Source: Neopestalotiopsis rosae
Lineage: Eukaryota > Ascomycota > Sordariomycetes > Amphisphaeriales > Sporocadaceae
DNA: 64,000 bases
Reading direction: 5' to 3'
Assembly: GCA_023078685.1 (NCBI GenBank)
Contig: JALGAS010000012.1
Location: 806,001 to 870,000, forward strand
Part shown: positions 61,387 through 64,000 of the stretch, in pieces
How positions within the stretch are numbered: position 1 is the stretch's first letter
Layout of the letters: each line of letters begins with the position of its first letter
Translations under genes and position numbers: made by a program
Notes under the pieces: model-generated
Database searches by the model: none
Told to the model about the DNA's origin: nothing
What the model saw: only the letters and a program-made list of their open reading frames with translations

Positions 61387-62575
61387 TTATTCCAGGCTTG
61401 TAGCCTTGCTCTGAGCCTGGAGATCCTCGCCCTTGCCACCGTAGGCTGCCGGCAATTTCTCACCCAATTTCTCAACCTTGCTGTCTGGGAACTCGAGGGC
61501 CAAGGCACCACCATTGCTCATGGGGTGGAACTTTTTGATAGTCTTGGGGGCTACAAATAGCTTCATGGCACCGTAGATGAAACCCATAATGGCAGGAACG
61601 TTGACAAAGAACTTTTCCTTGAGCAGCTCGGGGTAGGTGAGAGCAAAGACGCGAATGGTCTCCTTTGAGGCGGCTTTTACGGCTGGGTTCTGGCGGAAGA
61701 AGCTGATGGACAAGTAGTCGTGGACCTGGAAAATCTTGTACGGATCCTCGGTGGCTGTGATGGGCTTGGTGGCAGTAGAGAGTGACAGCTCCTGGAGAGC
61801 CAACTCCATCAAGGCTGCGCGCCACGCAATGAACCTGCAAATGTGTCAGTCCTGAGTGGCTCATGTTGCGTCGCTTGTAACACTGCAAACGACCCCGATG
61901 GAGGACTTACTCATCAACATTGCCAAAGGTGGTCTCCATGGACTTGGTAGCGCCGTAAATGTTCCACGTAAACACCTCCTTGGTCTCTGGAGTCTCGCCG
62001 CCATAAGAAGTAACATAACCAAGGCCATCGAACTTTTCCTTGCTAAACTTCTTGGTCAGGGAGTCCAAAGGCTTCTCCTTGGCGCGCCATTCCAGAGTCT
62101 TGGTCAGCTGATCCTTGGCCTTGGCGGCATCGCCATCGTTGGCATTGAGGAACTTTTGAAAGACAATCTGGGACGGGACATGCGTGTCGGGGTCGGCCAG
62201 CGTGACGCCCCAGATCTCGGGGTGACCGCTTGTCTTTGCCGTGGCCCACAGTTGCTGCAGTGGAGTCGCAGTAGTCTCTTGAGCCACGGGAGCTTCGGGC
62301 TTCTCCTCGGCCGCCTTTTCGGTGGTTGCCGGAGTGGCGGCTGCTGCTGCTACCGGCTCCGCAGCCTTGCCCGATGTTTCTGCTGTAGCGGCCGCCGGCT
62401 GAGTGGTCTCTTCTGTCTCTGCCGACTTCTCCGGCTCAGCTACCTTGGTTGTGTCAGAAGGAGCCGTAGTAGGCTCGGTTGACTCAGCTGCTGGGGCGGC
62501 CACCTTCTCAGGGGTTTCAATAGTGGGCTCGTCCACTTTCGCAGCGGGTGCGACGGGTGCGGCAGCGTCAGCCAT
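61387..62575 (-). CDS. sfh5: SFH5-type phosphatidylinositol transfer protein (CRAL-TRIO)
   Basis: Two exons, 62575-61911 and 61834-61387 (370 aa). SFH5 is a Sec14-like non-classical phosphatidylinositol transfer protein of the ER and cell cortex. The first 100 residues or so are an Ala/Glu/Thr/Pro-rich low-complexity stretch. The CRAL-TRIO core follows, with PSQIVFQKFLNANDGDA and LTKTLEWRAKEKPLD in the N-lobe, and VHDYLSISFFRQNPAVKAAS, YPELLKEKFFVNVPAIM and TIKKFHPMSNGGALALEF in the lipid-binding lobe. The 76-nt intron (GTAAGT...TGCAG) joins NVDE to FIAWRAALMELAL. The frame is open to 62593 but Met 62575 fits the family start. Confidence 0.92.
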
Positions 62576-63052
62576 GATGTCTATTTGTGGCAAATAAAGT
62601 GAGATGTGTCTCTGTCACAGAACTGTCTGCACAAAAATGCGAGCAGTTGAAATTGAATGATTGGGGTTGTTTGCTTCTCGTCGCTGCAGTAACTTGGAGA
62701 TCTGATAAGATATGAAACTCGGGGATCGGAAGGCGACAACCCCCGAGGCCCCACCCTGCCTACATTACCTACCTACATTAGTTGATCATATTGATGCCAC
62801 TTTCTGGCGCTCGATTGGTAGCGCTGAGTGCTCTGGGCTTTCACTAGCCTTTGTATTGAGTGATTAGCCTCTTGTTGCCTGTAATTGCACGCCAAGCAAA
62901 GGGGGACTCATTGTGCCAACGCTGATGCTTCGCCCGAAGCTCTGTTTTTCTCCTTCAGGTACAGATTTGTTGGCTTAAAAGAGATAGAGGTACATCAAAA
63001 GTGGCTGTTCAAAACTAATTCTACATTAAAACTACACAAAATTGTAGGGCCA
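62576..63052. other. intergenic
   Basis: About 480 bp with the SFH5 promoter; a short repeated CCTACATTA element lies near 62757-62780. No gene is supported. Confidence 0.55.
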
Positions 63053-64000
63053 TTACACTACGCTGAAACTATCCTTTGATCTAGACTCGACGCTGATTGT
63101 CGTTGATCGTAAAATGCTCTTCTGCCTGGAGACAGAATTTGTCCTTTGAGACTGCGTCAAGTTTTTCTCGTCATCTAGACGTTCCCAGTTTCCAGCTTCC
63201 GTCAATTTCTTACCGTGCATATGAGTACTTTGTGGGGCCAGTCGAACGAGCTGAGTGTCTCTTGTGTGATTATAGTTGAGATCGGATTGTCCTGTACGAG
63301 AACGGAACGAAGAGTTAAAGACGTTCTTGATAAGCCGGCGTAAAGGTGGCAGTGAGCAAGCGACAATACCCAGGCCTACTTCAAGTTCGGATGTTATGAC
63401 AATAACGCCAGTATGGTCTGTCACTTGATGTTAGTGTTTGAAGAGAAGCATCACTAAGTGGCCACCTACATAGGTAATCGTCTGGGTATTTTGTCTTGTC
63501 CCAGTACTTGTAGAACAACATGCGAGCGAGTGCGGAAATGCTGGCCAGGATTCCGAGGCCCAATATACAAATGAGAGCAATCTTTCTTTTGCGTGGCATT
63601 TGCAATTGAGATATAATGAATAATGGTATTAATGCACTCGCCCAGCTAAAGAAGATTATGTTAGAATCACCGCGACGTTCGATATTCAAGGAATAGTAGG
63701 TAAAAGAAGACTTACTCGCTAATCATTTGAAAGGTAGAACCAACCAAACTGACGACTTCCAGACTACCCAACCCTTTGGATCCGAAAGTGCAGACACCGC
63801 TGTGATGGTCATATCAGCATCATGTTCAACTTCAATGCGACACTGGATTACTAAAAGGTCTGGGTTCCAATAGACAGCAAACGGCCGACAATTTGTAAGG
63901 ACAAAGACTCCAGCTACTCCCGCGGCCACGCCCATCAACACGGCGTTTCCTATAGCCAACCATCGATAGAGCGACTGCTTCTCGCACAGTCGGAGGACTG
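63053..64000 (-). CDS. fungal rhodopsin-fold integral membrane protein (PTH11-like group), 5' end beyond the window
   Basis: Exons read from the right edge: beyond 64000 to about 63844, 63799-63716, 63645-63470 and 63423-63053. Landmarks of this large seven-helix fungal family are NCRPFAVYWNP, GVCTFGSKGL, the helix DWASALIPLFIISQLQMPRKRK, GLGILASISALARM, DKTKYPDDYL and the last helix ELEVGLGIVACSLPPLRRLI. The C-terminal cytosolic tail is about 90 residues, Ser/Arg-rich, and ends FSVV. The first intron here (donor at 63843) is the least certain. The function of most members is unknown; some act as surface receptors. The N-terminus and first helices lie outside the window. Confidence 0.85.

Noticed and set aside
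62589..62606. AATAAAGTGAGATG near the SFH5 start, like the 17-bp amine-cluster motif
   Set aside because: Single copy next to an unrelated housekeeping gene; likely chance, though it should be counted in a genome-wide scan.

Overview
The window reads as nuclear DNA of a filamentous ascomycete (Pezizomycotina, most likely Sordariomycetes, perhaps Hypocreales). This rests on genes broken by 44-90 nt introns with GTAAGT-like donors and CTAAC/CTGAC-like branch sites, and on gene types typical of that group: a NudE/RO-11 coiled-coil protein, a monoamine oxidase N homologue, a Zn(II)2Cys6 regulator, a CYP52/539-like P450, a fungal 'rhodopsin-fold' membrane protein and an SFH5-type Sec14 protein. 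No bacterial operons, CRISPR arrays or convincing RNA genes were seen. All exon joins were worked out by hand; total exon lengths were checked to be divisible by three, except in the pseudogene at 18803-20227.

Layout. Positions 1 to about 16.3 kb hold no gene I can support; the base composition looks ordinary rather than AT-rich. From 16.5 kb the window is gene-dense: a 3-hydroxyisobutyrate dehydrogenase-like enzyme (+), a broken Ser/Thr-rich wall protein (+), NudE (-), a GH95 alpha-L-fucosidase (-) head-to-head with an MFS sugar transporter (+), an atypical G-alpha-like fusion protein (+), an S1/P1 nuclease (-), then a C6 regulator (-), monoamine oxidase (-) and amino-acid/amine permease (+) that look like one amine-use cluster. 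Next come a 24-cysteine secreted protein (-), an ammonium transporter (-), an alginate-lyase-like secreted protein (-) head-to-head with a GH27 alpha-galactosidase carrying an in-frame stop (+), a P450 (-), an amidase (+), a small PLDc_N membrane protein (+), a small secreted protein (+), SFH5 (-) and the 3' part of a rhodopsin-fold membrane protein (-) that runs off the right edge.

How the genes fit together. Two themes recur: nitrogen scavenging (amine oxidase, permease, ammonium transporter, amidase, nuclease) and sugar or polysaccharide use (fucosidase plus transporter, alpha-galactosidase, lyase-like protein). The most unusual objects are the G-alpha-like protein, which has lost nearly every GTP-binding motif and carries a five-fold repeat in its linker; the four-copy 17-bp motif between the amine oxidase and the permease; and several genes that look freshly broken (alpha-galactosidase, Ser/Thr-rich protein, permease 5' end).
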